A stretch of 32,139 nt of DNA. It comes from Chloroflexota bacterium. Lineage in GTDB: Bacteria; Chloroflexota; UBA6077; FW602-bin22; CADDYW01. The stretch spans positions 1 to 32,139 of the forward strand of contig JAJPKB010000269.1 in NCBI GenBank assembly GCA_021323915.1. Reading direction: 5' to 3'. Of the stretch, positions 15,051 through 24,513 are shown piece by piece (position 1 is the first letter of the stretch; each line of letters starts with the position of its first letter). The translations under genes and the position numbers were made by a program. Below the pieces are notes generated by a model. It did not search any database. It had not been told where the DNA came from and was given only the letters and a program-made list of their open reading frames with translations.

Positions 15051-15262
15051 TTAGCCCTCGGTCACCAGGCGGATGGCGGCTCGCAGGCCGCGCAGCTCTT
15101 CGTAAGTACAGAGCCGATTGGCCGGCGCCGGCGACCGGGCCGCACGCCGGAGCTCGACCAGTCCGGAAGGTGCGCCACAAAGTGGGTCGCGCCGATCTGG
15201 CGCGCGAAGCGAAAGTTCTCCGGAGTGAGGAGCCGGGGGTAGAGTCCGAGACCGAGCTTCAC
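15051..15262 (-). pseudogene. mannonate dehydratase (UxuA-like) remnant
   Basis: From GTG 15262 (AAGGAGG upstream) the frame reads like the start of a mannonate dehydratase/UxuA protein: MKLGLGLY, then LTPENFRFARQIGATHFVAHL. Similarity is lost after about residue 35. In another frame the sequence resumes as LCTYEELRGLRAAI (about 15072-15113), a segment that in intact enzymes lies slightly further on, then ends at TAA 15051-15053. So there is a frameshift with small deletion, and everything after the first 70 or so of the family's 350-400 residues is gone. The start overlaps the nitroreductase stop (GTGA), so it was once an operon member. The convergent exporter ends 13 bases away. Confidence 0.65.
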
Positions 15263-15852
15263 GACGCGTTCCTCCTTGACCAGGGAGCGCCGTACCGATC
15301 CAGATATGCGATCGACGAGAGCGGCTTGCGCCCGATCGACGGCAAGACCGTCTTAATGTTGGGCGTCGCACGAATCCGTCGCGCGTCGGCGTCGGCTGGA
15401 TAGCCAAAAGCGATCGTCGTGCGCAGGTCGCGCTCGTCGGGCACACCGAGGAGGCCCTTCGCTTTCGCCTCGTTCTCGTCGGGAAAGATCGAGCCGATGC
15501 AGGAACCGACGCCGTGGCACCAGGCCGCAAGCATCAACCGCTCGGCGAGCCGACCGGCGTCCAGCCGATGGCTCGGCGACGCCATGACCAGAGCAATGGC
15601 GAACGACGCGCCGGCCAGGTGGTCGGCGAACTGGCTGAGCGTCGCCAGCTCGCGCAACGAGGAGCGATTTCTGACGACCAGCATCTCCCAGGGCTGGACG
15701 TTTTTGCCGCTTCCGGTCCAGCGCCCGACCTCGAGGACGTCCTGAACGACCTCGTCGGGCACCGAAGTCGGAGCGTAGCGGCGAACCGCCCGCAGAGACC
15801 GCAGAACTTCCAGCAGGCGAGCCTCGGTCGATGGATCGTCGGTGGTCGACAA
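15259..15852 (-). CDS. nitroreductase family protein
   Basis: 197-residue FMN-dependent oxidoreductase fold. It opens with RSLRAVRRYAPTSVPDEVV, the usual 'R-x-R-x-(Y/F)' FMN phosphate site, then SGKNVQPWEMLVV and a C-terminal GYPADADARR segment. Such enzymes reduce nitroaromatics, quinones or, in some members, F420-linked substrates; the natural substrate is unknown. Start is TTG 15852, supported by AGGAG six bases upstream. It lies 29 bases after the methylmalonate-semialdehyde dehydrogenase stop and overlaps the UxuA remnant. Confidence 0.88.
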   Translation of the reverse strand: MSTTDDPSTEARLLEVLRSLRAVRRYAPTSVPDEVVQDVLEVGRWTGSGKNVQPWEMLVVRNRSSLRELATLSQFADHLAGASFAIALVMASPSHRLDAGRLAERLMLAAWCHGVGSCIGSIFPDENEAKAKGLLGVPDERDLRTTIAFGYPADADARRIRATPNIKTVLPSIGRKPLSSIAYLDRYGAPWSRRNAS

Positions 15853-15881
15853 TTGTCGCTCCTGGTCGCGCGGTTTCCGGA

Positions 15882-17369
15882 CTAGAACCAGCGGGTGATC
15901 ACGACCTTCCGGTCGGTGAAGAAGTCGATCGCGTCACGCCCCTGCCCGTGGAGGGTTCCGAAGAACGAGTCTTTCCATCCGCTGAAGGGGAAATAGGCCA
16001 TCGGCGCGGCGACCCCGATATTGATCCCGACGTTGCCGACGTGAGCGCGGTAGCGAAACTCACGGGCGGCTTTGCCGTCCTGGGTGAAGATCGAAGCCGC
16101 GTTTCCGTACGGGATGTCGTCGATGACTTTGAGCGCCTGGTCGAGCGTATCGACGGCGATGATCCCGAGCACCGGGCCGAAGATCTCCGTCTTCGCGATC
16201 GACATTTCGGGTGTTACCTGATCGAAGACGGTTGGACCGACGAAGAAACCGTCGCGCTTCTCGGCGGCGCCCCGGCCGTCGACGACCAGACGTGCGCCGT
16301 CGTCGATGCCGCGCCGGATTGAGGCCAGAATCCTCTCCTGGGCTTGCTCGGAGATGACCGGGCCCACGTCGACGCCCGGCTCGAGCCCGTTTCCAACGCG
16401 GAGCGCCCGGGCGGCGTCGGCGATCGCCTTGACCGCTCGGCCGTCGCGGTCGCCCACCGTTACCGCCAGCGAGCCGGCGAGGCAACGCTGGCCGGCCGAG
16501 CCGAACGACGAACCCATCACGTTCGGGACGGTCTTGTCGAGGACCGCGTCGGGCATCAGCACCAGCACGTTCTTCGCGCCGCCCTGGGCCTGCACCCGTT
16601 TGCCGTTTTCCGAGGCCCGCCGGTAAATGTAGCGGGCGACCGGCGTGGATCCGACGAAAGAGACGCCGCGGATCTTCGGATGGTCCAGGATCGCGTCGAC
16701 GACGGTGCGGGCGCCGTTGACGAGATTGATCACACCCGGGGGAAAGCCGGATTCCGCGATCAGCTCGAAAATGGCCTGCTGGGTCAAAGGCACCTGCTCC
16801 GACGGCTTGACGATGAAGGTATCGCCGCAGGCGACGGCGTAGGGCAGAAACCAGAACGGAACCATCGCCGGAAAATTGAACGGGCAGATCGCGGCGAAAA
16901 CCCCGAGCGGCTGGCGGACGAGATCTTCGTCGATGCCTCGCGCCGCGCCGTCTTCAAGACCATAGCCCATCATCAGCGATGGGATGCCGCACGCGACCTC
17001 GACGTTCTCGATCGCCCGCTGGACCGAGCCGCGGGCGTCGTCGAGAGCCTTGCCGTGCTCCTCGGTGACGATGCGGGCGAGCTTTTCGTGGTTCTCTTCC
17101 AGGAGACGCTTCAGTCGATACAGGCACTGGACCCGCTGCTGCGGCGGGGTCTGACGCCACGACCAGAAGGCGTCTTGCGCCGCCGCCACGGCGGCGTCCA
17201 CGTCCTCCGCAGTACCGAGCGGGACGTCGGCGATCGCTTTCCCGACGGCGGGGTTGATAACCTGCTGACTCTCGGCGCCAGTGCTGTTCACCCATTCGCC
17301 GCCGATGTAGTTGCGAACCATCCCCCGGTAGTTGTCGGCCGTCGGTCGCGGCCCCTTGGCGGTTCCCAT
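15882..17369 (-). CDS. mmsA: methylmalonate-semialdehyde dehydrogenase (CoA-acylating)
   Basis: 495-residue aldehyde dehydrogenase of the MmsA/IolA group, converting methylmalonate or malonate semialdehyde to propionyl-CoA or acetyl-CoA with NAD+ and CoA (valine and myo-inositol catabolism). It has PFNFPAMVPFWFLPYA with the oxyanion Asn (N165), the catalytic C296 in GSAGQRCLAGS, and AQGGAKN where ordinary ALDHs have the general-base Glu; loss of that Glu marks the CoA-dependent group. The tail FFTDRKVVITRW is also diagnostic. The start is ATG 17369 because GGAG lies seven bases upstream; five extra codons of open frame precede it. First gene of a minus-strand operon. Confidence 0.94.
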   Translation of the reverse strand: MGTAKGPRPTADNYRGMVRNYIGGEWVNSTGAESQQVINPAVGKAIADVPLGTAEDVDAAVAAAQDAFWSWRQTPPQQRVQCLYRLKRLLEENHEKLARIVTEEHGKALDDARGSVQRAIENVEVACGIPSLMMGYGLEDGAARGIDEDLVRQPLGVFAAICPFNFPAMVPFWFLPYAVACGDTFIVKPSEQVPLTQQAIFELIAESGFPPGVINLVNGARTVVDAILDHPKIRGVSFVGSTPVARYIYRRASENGKRVQAQGGAKNVLVLMPDAVLDKTVPNVMGSSFGSAGQRCLAGSLAVTVGDRDGRAVKAIADAARALRVGNGLEPGVDVGPVISEQAQERILASIRRGIDDGARLVVDGRGAAEKRDGFFVGPTVFDQVTPEMSIAKTEIFGPVLGIIAVDTLDQALKVIDDIPYGNAASIFTQDGKAAREFRYRAHVGNVGINIGVAAPMAYFPFSGWKDSFFGTLHGQGRDAIDFFTDRKVVITRWF

Positions 17370-17410
17370 CGCTTTACTCCTCACGTTCGCTGTCGCGGGT
17401 CATTCCCCCG

Positions 17411-17440
17411 ATTATTGCGCGCCGGCGGAGGTTCGTGCAA
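17411..17440 (-). promoter_or_regulatory. promoter of mmsA operon
   Basis: Minus strand: TTGCAC (17440-17435), 18-base spacer, AATAAT (17416-17411), predicted start near 17404 and leader of about 35 bases. The spacer equals that of the two strongest promoters in the window. Confidence 0.5.
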
Positions 17441-17557
17441 CATGGGATGCGTCCTCACCCCTTGCTCGCCTCGTCGCGCCGACCCGGCGGGTGATTGGGG
17501 ATTGTGAGGGGCGCACCCCCACGATTTGAGCCCGAGGCTTCCAAAGGAGAATCGAAC

Positions 17558-18412
17558 GTGCCGAAGAGTTACGTTGAAGAGCTGGTTTACACCCGAACCG
17601 ACGACGACCTGTTGCTCGAGGGCGCGGTGATCCAACCCGCTGAAGGGCCCCGGAAGCCCCTGGCGATCGTCTGGATCCATGGCTTAACCAGCAAGTTCTA
17701 TTCGCCGAGCGCGGTCGGCATTGGCCGTGGCCTGGCGAGTCGAGGATACACGTTCATAACCGGCAACAACCGCGGGCACGATTTTGGCGCGGTGTACCGA
17801 ACGACGGATGGCCGCCGCTTGATCCAGGGCGGAGGCTGGGAGCGCTTCGACGAGTCGCCGCGCGACGTCGACGCGTGGATCAGCTTCGCGGCTGGCCTCG
17901 GCTTCTCCGGGGTCGCGCTGCTGGGGCACAGCCTGGGTGCGCTCAAAGTGTGCTACTACCAGGCCAGGCGCCAGGATCAGCGAGTCGTCGGACTGATCGC
18001 CGCATCGCCGCCCCTGCGGGCCGGGGACCTGAACCCTGGCATCCTGGAGACCGCGCGACGGATGGTTGCCGAGCAGCGCGGAATGGATCTTCTTCCCTGG
18101 GAAAGCTTTCCCGCGGGGGCCGGCACCCACAGCGCCCAGACGTACGTGAACCGCGACGAGGTCGGTATCGACGTTTTCGGCTTCCGGAAGCCGAATCCCG
18201 AAGTTAGCAGCGTCCGCTGTCCGCTCCTCGCCCTATTCGGCACCGACGAGGCGTGGGTCGGCGGCGCGGCCGAGCTGGAGGTGATTCGCAAGAACGCAAG
18301 CCGTTCCGCCCGGGTGACCACCCACCTGTTTGAAGGCGCCGACCATAGCTACACCGGCCACGAAGCGGAGGTAGCGGGATTCCTGGCGGAGTGGGTCGAT
18401 GGTCTGCGGTAG
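17558..18412 (+). CDS. alpha/beta hydrolase
   Basis: 284-residue serine hydrolase fold. A catalytic triad can be proposed: S125 in the nucleophile elbow GHSLGA, D230 in LFGTDEAW and H263 in EGADHSYTG. HGLTSKFYSPS near residue 41 gives the oxyanion region. It resembles the small esterase/peptidase-like hydrolases of the DUF1749/'alpha/beta superfamily' type; no substrate can be assigned. The start is GTG 17558, with AAAGGAG eight bases upstream; the longer open frame from 17495 lacks any signal. Cytoplasmic (no signal peptide). It reads divergently from mmsA and is separated from the next operon by its own promoter. Confidence 0.9.
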   Translation: MPKSYVEELVYTRTDDDLLLEGAVIQPAEGPRKPLAIVWIHGLTSKFYSPSAVGIGRGLASRGYTFITGNNRGHDFGAVYRTTDGRRLIQGGGWERFDESPRDVDAWISFAAGLGFSGVALLGHSLGALKVCYYQARRQDQRVVGLIAASPPLRAGDLNPGILETARRMVAEQRGMDLLPWESFPAGAGTHSAQTYVNRDEVGIDVFGFRKPNPEVSSVRCPLLALFGTDEAWVGGAAELEVIRKNASRSARVTTHLFEGADHSYTGHEAEVAGFLAEWVDGLR

Positions 18413-18432
18413 TGTTGTCGTGTTTCGCGTAT

Positions 18433-18462
18433 TTGACCCGCTCCTTTGCCCGCCACTATAAT
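18433..18462 (+). promoter_or_regulatory. strong promoter of the export/stress operon
   Basis: TTGACC (18433-18438), 18-base spacer, perfect TATAAT (18457-18462). Predicted start near 18469, leader of about 50 bases before the adaptor ATG at 18520. No other convincing promoter is seen before 27142, so it may drive the whole seven-gene block. Confidence 0.75.
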
Positions 18463-18519
18463 CGTCGCGAATCTTGGTAGCGAAGCCAGCAGCCCTGGCT
18501 GGCAAATGACGGGAGCGCA

Positions 18520-20313
18520 ATGCCCATGCAAACCGCGGAGTTGACCGCCACCGAGCCGGCGAGCCGAGGTCCTCTCGGCGTGAATCGATTCGTCTTCTGG
18601 ACAATAATTCTGGTCATCGTGGCGGTCCTCGTATACGCCGCGTATGTGCTCGTCCGCTCGCCGGAAAACACGGCTCCGGCCGTGTCCACGGTGCCGGCCG
18701 AGCTGGGATCGATCAGCGGAGTCGTGAACAGCACCGGACAGGTCGCACCGCTAACCGAGGCCAAGCTGTCCTTTCGAACGAGCGGGCGAATCGTCTCGAT
18801 CCCGGTGCGCGTGGGCGACGCGGTCAAGGCCGGCGCCACCCTCGCGAGCCTGGATACGACCGACCTGAAGATCCAGGTAGAGCAGTCCCAGGCAAATCTC
18901 GACAGCGCTCAGGCGAAGCTGGACGCGATCGAGACGGGACCGCGCCCCGAGGACGTCGCGGCCGCGAAGGCCGCGCGGGACGCCGCCCAGGCTAAGCTCG
19001 ACGGGATGCTGGCCGGGGGACGGCCCGAGGACGTCAAGTCGGCTCAGGCGGCGCTCGCGAGCGCCCAGGCCAAGCTGCACGAGCTGAAGGCCGGCTCGCT
19101 GCCGAGCGACCTGGCGTCCGCCCAATCCGACGTCGATAAGGCCCAATCGACCCTGGCGACCGCGAACGCGAACCTCGCGAACCTGCTGCGCCCGCCGGAC
19201 CCGCTCGCGGTCCAATCCGCGCAGTTGGCGGTTCAGCAGGCTCAGGATGCCCTCTGGTCGGCGCAGTCAAGTCGCGACGGAACCTGCGCTCCCCAGAATC
19301 CCCGTTATCTCTGCGACGCGGCGGACGCGACCGTCGCATCTGACGGGGTGGCGCTCCAGCAGGCGCAGGTGAAGCTCGCGCAACTGCAGGAGACGGCGAA
19401 GCCGGAAGACGTCGCGGCAGCCAAGGCGGCCGTGGCGAGTGCCCAGACTCAGCTCGACAGCGCCAGGGTGAAGCTGGCTCAATTGAAGGCCGCGCCGGTG
19501 TCCGACGACGTCATCCAGGCCGAGGCGGCGGTGACCCAGGCCCAACAGAATCTGGACTTGAAGAAGCAGCCGTACAGCGACTCGGACATCGCTCAGCAGC
19601 GTCAGGCGGTTGCCCAGGCGCAGGCCCAGCTCGCTCTGAAGATGGCCCCTTACACCCAGTCGGACGTCGAGGCCGCGAAAGCCGCGGTAAGCCAGGCCAA
19701 GGCGCAGCTCGACCTCGCCCAATACAATCTGGATTCCGCCACCTTGAAGGCGCCCTTCGACGGGATCGTCAGCGCGGTGAACGCCGACGTGGGCGAGCTT
19801 GCCTCGAGCGGAGCCGGTGGGTCGATCGTCTCGATCGTGGACCCGAATGACCTTCGCCTTGACGTCAGCGTCGACGAGACCGACATCGCCAACGTGGCGG
19901 TCGGTCGCGACGCCAATGTGACGTTCGATGCCCTGCCGTCGAAGACGTTTCCCGGAAGGGTGGTTTCCATCGCGCCGAGCGCGTCGGTCCAGCAGGGCGT
20001 CGCAACGTATCTGGTGTCGATCTCGCTGAAGAACGCGGCCGGGGTGAGGCCCGGCATGACTGGAAACGCCGACATCGTCTACGCGCGCCACGACAACGTG
20101 CTTCTGGTTCCGAATCGCGCGGTGCGCACCGAAGGCAATCGTCGGGTCGTGTCGGTGCTGGACGGCAATAAGATCGTCCCTCATCCGGTGACGGTCGGAA
20201 TCAGCGACGATCAAAATACCGAGATCCTATCCGGCCTGAAGCAGGGCGACCAGGTGGTGATTCCGGTCACCTCGTCCGTTCTGCCACCGTTCGCGGGAGG
20301 ACCGGGACGCTAA
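18520..20313 (+). CDS. MacA/HlyD-type periplasmic adaptor with long repeated coiled coil
   Basis: 597 residues, longer than the 370-450 usual for MacA-like adaptors. One N-terminal membrane anchor (about 24-46), a lipoyl half-motif ([18 protein letters not shown], 88-105), then some 290 residues of Ala/Gln-rich helix (117-408), the second lipoyl half ([15 protein letters not shown]) and a beta-barrel/membrane-proximal part to the end. The helix is built from about eight repeats that start with P-x-D-V/L ([30 protein letters not shown] and others), broken by an insert with C256 and C265. It joins the MacB-like ATPase and permease that follow; GGGAG precedes the ATG. Confidence 0.92.
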   Translation: MPMQTAELTATEPASRGPLGVNRFVFWTIILVIVAVLVYAAYVLVRSPENTAPAVSTVPAELGSISGVVNSTGQVAPLTEAKLSFRTSGRIVSIPVRVGDAVKAGATLASLDTTDLKIQVEQSQANLDSAQAKLDAIETGPRPEDVAAAKAARDAAQAKLDGMLAGGRPEDVKSAQAALASAQAKLHELKAGSLPSDLASAQSDVDKAQSTLATANANLANLLRPPDPLAVQSAQLAVQQAQDALWSAQSSRDGTCAPQNPRYLCDAADATVASDGVALQQAQVKLAQLQETAKPEDVAAAKAAVASAQTQLDSARVKLAQLKAAPVSDDVIQAEAAVTQAQQNLDLKKQPYSDSDIAQQRQAVAQAQAQLALKMAPYTQSDVEAAKAAVSQAKAQLDLAQYNLDSATLKAPFDGIVSAVNADVGELASSGAGGSIVSIVDPNDLRLDVSVDETDIANVAVGRDANVTFDALPSKTFPGRVVSIAPSASVQQGVATYLVSISLKNAAGVRPGMTGNADIVYARHDNVLLVPNRAVRTEGNRRVVSVLDGNKIVPHPVTVGISDDQNTEILSGLKQGDQVVIPVTSSVLPPFAGGPGR

Positions 20314-20314
20314 T

Positions 20315-21082
20315 GTGAGCGCATTACGTGCTGACGGCCGCGACGGAGCGGCCGGGCAGCCGGTCATCGTTGCCCGAGATCTAACCAAGGTGTACCGGGT
20401 CGGAACGCAAGAGGTCCACGCGCTACGCGGGGTGTCGTTTACAATCGAGCGCGGCGAGTTGGTCGCGATCATGGGACCATCGGGCTCCGGAAAATCGACG
20501 CTGATGAACGTGCTGGGATGCCTGGATCAACCCACGACCGGCCAGTACTTTCTTGACGGGGTCGAGATCGCCCGCCTTGACGACGACCGATTGTCCGCGA
20601 TACGCAACCGAAAGATCGGCTTCGTCTTCCAGACGTTCAACCTGCTGGCGCGCACGACCGCGGTGGAACAGGTGGAGCTGCCTCTGCTGTACGCGGGAGC
20701 GCCCCACCGTCGCCAGAGGGCGCTCGAGGCGCTTGCCATGGTGGGGCTGGCGGACCGGGGTCGCCACCGCCCCACCGAATTATCCGGTGGGCAGCAGCAA
20801 CGAGTCGCGATCGCGCGGGCTCTGGTGACCGGTCCAAGCCTGATTCTCGCGGACGAGCCAACCGGAAACCTTGATACCCGCTCCAGCGAAGAGATCATGG
20901 CGATCTTCCAGCGGCTGAATCAGGAACGTGGGATCACGGTCGCTTTCGTGACCCACGAAGCCGACATCGCTGCGCATACCCGACGGATCATTCTGATCCG
21001 AGACGGCTCGATCGTCAGCGACGAACCGAATCGGTCGCCTCGTCAGGCCTACCAGCCCGATGGCGTGAGGGCGAGCGGATGA
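20315..21082 (+). CDS. ABC transporter ATPase (MacB/LolD type)
   Basis: 255-residue nucleotide-binding subunit. Walker [10 protein letters not shown] (54-62), Q-loop VFQTFNLL, signature LSGGQQQR, Walker [13 protein letters not shown] and H-loop VTHE are all present. The [11 protein letters not shown] and early [17 protein letters not shown] patterns place it with the MacB/LolD/FtsE group that powers FtsX-type permeases, rather than with nutrient importers. Start is GTG 20315, one base after the adaptor stop; GGAGG lies 14 bases upstream, so coupling is likely. Its stop overlaps the permease start as ATGA (21079-21082). Confidence 0.96.
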   Translation: MSALRADGRDGAAGQPVIVARDLTKVYRVGTQEVHALRGVSFTIERGELVAIMGPSGSGKSTLMNVLGCLDQPTTGQYFLDGVEIARLDDDRLSAIRNRKIGFVFQTFNLLARTTAVEQVELPLLYAGAPHRRQRALEALAMVGLADRGRHRPTELSGGQQQRVAIARALVTGPSLILADEPTGNLDTRSSEEIMAIFQRLNQERGITVAFVTHEADIAAHTRRIILIRDGSIVSDEPNRSPRQAYQPDGVRASG

Positions 21083-22332
21083 ACGTCTGGGAAAGCGCCC
21101 GGGTTGCCTTGCGCGCCCTGCTCGCCAATAAGCTACGGGCGATTTTGACGGTGCTTGGTATCATCATCGGCGTCGGGGCAGTGATCGCGCTCATCTCGGT
21201 TGGCCAGGGAGCCCAAACCCAGATTACTCAGAGTATTCAGTCGCTTGGAACGAATTTGCTTTTCATTCGACCGGGAGCGCTGCAAACGGCTGGCGTCCGC
21301 CAGCAATCGGGAAGCTCGCCGACCCTTACCTACGAAGATGCCCAGGCGATCGCGCGCGACGGGGATTTGCCGATCGTCGCCGTCGCCCCGGAGGTAGGCG
21401 CATACGGTCAGATCGTCTTTAACCGACACAACTGGAACACCCGAATCACCGGAACAACGCCGTCGTACGCGGAGGTTCGAAACTTCTCGGTGGCGGACGG
21501 CGCGTTCATCGATCAACACGAGCTCGACGCGCGTTCGCGGGTCGTCGTCCTCGGCCCAACCGTGGCTTCGAACCTGTTTCCTGACCGCGATCCGGTCGGC
21601 CAGACGGTCAAGATCAGCGTCTCGGGGCGGGTTGGCGAGAACTTCAAAGTCGTGGGAGTGACGAAAGCCAAGGGCGCTAGCGGCTTCGGCAGCGAGGACG
21701 ACCAGGTATTCGTCCCGTTAACGACGATGCAGCAGCGGATCCTGGCCCAGGTCACGGCTCGAGGGCTTCGCAACGTCAACGTGATCAATGTCCAGGTGAT
21801 CTCGCCGAGCCAGATGAGCCAGGCAATCGCCGGCATTGGCGAGCTGCTGCGCGAACGGCATCGAGTGAGTCAGGACGACTTTACGATCACGAGCGAGCAA
21901 GACATCCTTGGCTTCTTCGGTCAGGTGACCAGCGTCTTTACGATCGTTCTCGGGGCCATCGCCGGGATCTCGCTCGTGGTTGGCGGCATCGGGATCATGA
22001 ACATCATGCTCGTATCGGTGACCGAGCGGACTCGCGAGATCGGCATACGGCGCGCAGTTGGCGCACGCCGCCGGGACATCCTGGTCCAGTTTCTTGTCGA
22101 GGCAGTGGTCGTCAGCCTGGTCGGCGGAGCAATGGGCGTTATGCTCGGCGTCGCGATCGCTCGTGCCCTGTCGCGCGTGCCGGTCAACGGTCAGTATCTC
22201 GAGACGGTTGTCTCGCCGGGCTCGGTGGTGCTCGCCTTCGGGGTGTCGGCGGCAGTTGGCCTGTTCTTCGGGTTCTACCCGGCGCTGCGGGCCTCGCGCC
22301 TTCACCCCATCGATGCGCTTCGCTACGAATAA
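21079..22332 (+). CDS. FtsX-type ABC permease (MacB membrane subunit)
   Basis: 417-residue membrane protein with the MacB topology: TM1 (about 18-42, [20 protein letters not shown]), a large extracytoplasmic MacB_PCD domain, then three C-terminal helices (about 285-310, 335-360, 385-408) with the conserved cytoplasmic loop [19 protein letters not shown]. The domain splits cleanly from the separate ATPase gene; in E. coli MacB they are fused. The system likely pulls substrates (peptides, antibiotics, lipids or proteins) across the envelope with the adaptor at 18520. Confidence 0.95.
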   Translation: MNVWESARVALRALLANKLRAILTVLGIIIGVGAVIALISVGQGAQTQITQSIQSLGTNLLFIRPGALQTAGVRQQSGSSPTLTYEDAQAIARDGDLPIVAVAPEVGAYGQIVFNRHNWNTRITGTTPSYAEVRNFSVADGAFIDQHELDARSRVVVLGPTVASNLFPDRDPVGQTVKISVSGRVGENFKVVGVTKAKGASGFGSEDDQVFVPLTTMQQRILAQVTARGLRNVNVINVQVISPSQMSQAIAGIGELLRERHRVSQDDFTITSEQDILGFFGQVTSVFTIVLGAIAGISLVVGGIGIMNIMLVSVTERTREIGIRRAVGARRRDILVQFLVEAVVVSLVGGAMGVMLGVAIARALSRVPVNGQYLETVVSPGSVVLAFGVSAAVGLFFGFYPALRASRLHPIDALRYE

Positions 22333-22347
22333 CCGTGGGAGGGGAAT

Positions 22348-23835
22348 GTGAGGAAGGCTTATCTCTGGATCGTCGCGTTCGCGCTGGCCCTTTCCCTGGC
22401 GCCGTCGACGGCGTTCGGGGCACCGGCGGCGCGGTACTTTCCGCAAACCGGTCACTGGGTCCAGGGAGACTTTCTCGCGTTCTTCGATCAGCACGGTGGG
22501 CTGGCGATCTTCGGCTATCCAAGGACCGAGCAGATGGTCAGCGATGGGCGGGTTGTTCAGTATTTTCAGCGCGCCCGCATGGAAAGCTGGCCAAGTAATC
22601 CGCCACCGTACAACGTTCAGCTGATGCTGATCGGCGACGCGGTCATGGGGCCAGGCGACCCCCCGATTCCGGCCAGCCAGATTCCCACGCCCAACGATCC
22701 GACGCGCACCTATTTCCCGCAAACCGGCCACACCCTTTCCGGGGCGTTTCGTGATTACTTCAACGCCCACGGCGGCTTGATGATCTTTGGCTATCCGACC
22801 TCGGAGCCGTACGTCGGTCCGAGCGGCTTCCTCATTCAGCGGTTCCAGCGTGCCCGAATGGAGTACCATTCCGAGCTTCCGACGGACTATCAGGTCTCGC
22901 TCGGCCTCCTGGGCGACGAGTACGTGTTCGGAATGGACATGGTTTCGCCCGCGGCCACCCGCCCGGTCTCGGGCGACGCGGTGCCGACGCTCGCGAATAC
23001 CGGAGATGGAAAGATCGTCTTTCAGACGAAGCCCAGCGGCGACCTGATCGTGTCCAACCTCGACGAGACCGATGCGCACGTGGTGGGACTGGGAATGGAT
23101 CCGGCGTGGTCGCCGGACGGGACGAAGATCGCTTACGCCAAGTGGGGAGAAAACGCTGGCATTTACGTCATGAACGCGGACGGTACCGGCGCCCACCAGA
23201 TCTACGCGGATCCCCAGGATCGAGCGCCGGTCTGGTCGCCGGATGGTACCCAGATCGCCTTCTATCGGCGATACGACGGCGACCTCTGGAAGCCGGATCA
23301 CTCGTCGAAGGAAGACTTCTTCCAGGTGGTTGTGCTGAACCTGAAGGACAACACGAGCTGGCTGCCGTCCAATCAAACGGAGCATTGCTATTCTCCCAGC
23401 TGGTCGCCGGATGGCAAGCAGCTCGTGATGAACTGCGACGGCGGATTGTATCTCGCCACCGAAAACCAGCCGATAACCCAGATCCCGAACACCGACTTCC
23501 TGTTTACCACCCCTACCTGGTCGCCCGACGGCAAACAAATCGCTTTCACCTATCGCAATCACGACCACTGGGACGTCGGGGTGATCAACCCGGACGGCAC
23601 CGGATTCGGCCTGCTCACGAGCGGCACGGTGATGGCGTCGGCCGCGGTGAGCAACGCATCAGCCGCCTGGTCTCCCGATAGCCAGCATCTGATCTTCGTT
23701 TCAAATCGGTCAGGAAGCTGGAATTTGTATATCATGAATCGTGATGGGTCCTCCGTCGTGCCGGTGGGTACGACGGCGCTCGACTACACGGACTCGTACG
23801 ATCGAGTCGTGTCCTGGAAAAAAGGTGAATCGTGA
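22348..23835 (+). CDS. secreted repeat protein fused to a TolB-like beta-propeller
   Basis: 495 residues. Signal peptide 1-24 (ends TAFGA). Two repeats follow, at about 30-100 and 122-191, each with YFPQTGH, an HGGL-x-IFGYP core and QYFQRAR/QRFQRAR; this repeat is frequent in secreted Chloroflexota proteins and recalls LGFP-type cell-wall repeats. Residues about 215-495 form a TolB/WD40-like propeller with the blade motif WSPDG seen four times and WSPDS once (e.g. DPAWSPDGTKIAYA). Start GTG 22348, with GGAGG five bases upstream; 15 bases after the permease. The stop overlaps the response-regulator start (GTGA). Function unknown; a scaffold or sensor for the neighbouring export and two-component genes is plausible. 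Confidence 0.88.
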   Translation: MRKAYLWIVAFALALSLAPSTAFGAPAARYFPQTGHWVQGDFLAFFDQHGGLAIFGYPRTEQMVSDGRVVQYFQRARMESWPSNPPPYNVQLMLIGDAVMGPGDPPIPASQIPTPNDPTRTYFPQTGHTLSGAFRDYFNAHGGLMIFGYPTSEPYVGPSGFLIQRFQRARMEYHSELPTDYQVSLGLLGDEYVFGMDMVSPAATRPVSGDAVPTLANTGDGKIVFQTKPSGDLIVSNLDETDAHVVGLGMDPAWSPDGTKIAYAKWGENAGIYVMNADGTGAHQIYADPQDRAPVWSPDGTQIAFYRRYDGDLWKPDHSSKEDFFQVVVLNLKDNTSWLPSNQTEHCYSPSWSPDGKQLVMNCDGGLYLATENQPITQIPNTDFLFTTPTWSPDGKQIAFTYRNHDHWDVGVINPDGTGFGLLTSGTVMASAAVSNASAAWSPDSQHLIFVSNRSGSWNLYIMNRDGSSVVPVGTTALDYTDSYDRVVSWKKGES

Positions 23836-24512
23836 GTACCATACTCATCGTCGACGATGAAAAAAACATCGTGCAGCTCACGCGCATGTACCTGACAAAC
23901 GAGGGGTTTCAGGTCGAGGTCGCGTACGATGGCCGCGAAGCGCTGGAAAAGGCGCGGCAATCGAAGCCAAGCCTGGTTATTCTGGACCTGATGCTGCCGC
24001 AAATTGACGGCCTGGAGGTGTGCAAGCAGATTCGGCGCGAGAGCGACGTTCCGATTATTATGCTGACCGCCCGCGGAGACGACGTGGACCGAATTGTCGG
24101 TCTGGAGCTCGGGGCAGATGACTACCTTCCGAAGCCCTTCAATCCGCGCGAGCTGGTGGCTCGGGTGAAGGCGGTTCTTCGCCGCAGCCGTCCGGTCGAC
24201 AAGCCACCGGAAGCCCTCTCTCTCGGCAATCTACGGGTCGATCCAGCTCGGCGTGAGGTATCGGTGGGCGACCGGCCGGTGACCCTTCGGGCGAAGGAGT
24301 TCGATCTTCTCCTGACGTTCGTCCAGAACGAGGGATTGGTTCTCGACCGGGAACGCCTGCTCAACCTGGTCTGGGGATACGACTACCTCGGCGACTCGCG
24401 AACCATCGACGTTCACGTGACCTGGTTGCGCGAGAAGCTCGCCGGAAGCACCTGTCGGATCCAAACCGTCTGGGGCGTCGGCTACAAGCTGGTGAACCAA
24501 GAGGTCGCCTGA
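23832..24512 (+). CDS. OmpR-family response regulator
   Basis: 226 residues. Receiver domain with acidic pocket (VDDE), phospho-acceptor D52 (LVILDLMLP), T79 (IIMLTA) and K101 (YLPKPFN), then a winged-helix DNA-binding domain (from about 128, with RAKEFDLLLTFVQNEGLV and SRTIDVHVTWLREKL). GTG 23832 overlaps the stop of the secreted propeller gene as GTGA, preceded by AAAGGTG. It is the partner of the kinase one base downstream and probably regulates this operon. Confidence 0.96.
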   Translation: MSTILIVDDEKNIVQLTRMYLTNEGFQVEVAYDGREALEKARQSKPSLVILDLMLPQIDGLEVCKQIRRESDVPIIMLTARGDDVDRIVGLELGADDYLPKPFNPRELVARVKAVLRRSRPVDKPPEALSLGNLRVDPARREVSVGDRPVTLRAKEFDLLLTFVQNEGLVLDRERLLNLVWGYDYLGDSRTIDVHVTWLREKLAGSTCRIQTVWGVGYKLVNQEVA

Positions 24513-24513
24513 C

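Noticed and set aside
18880-19740. Repetitive DNA in the adaptor gene as a possible CRISPR or VNTR array
   Set aside because: The repeats are degenerate, in frame, and explained by helical protein repeats; there are no identical spaced direct repeats.
21718-23568. 616-codon minus-strand open frame across the permease and propeller genes
   Set aside because: Composition is Arg/His/Asp-rich without any domain, and it spans two well-supported plus-strand genes.
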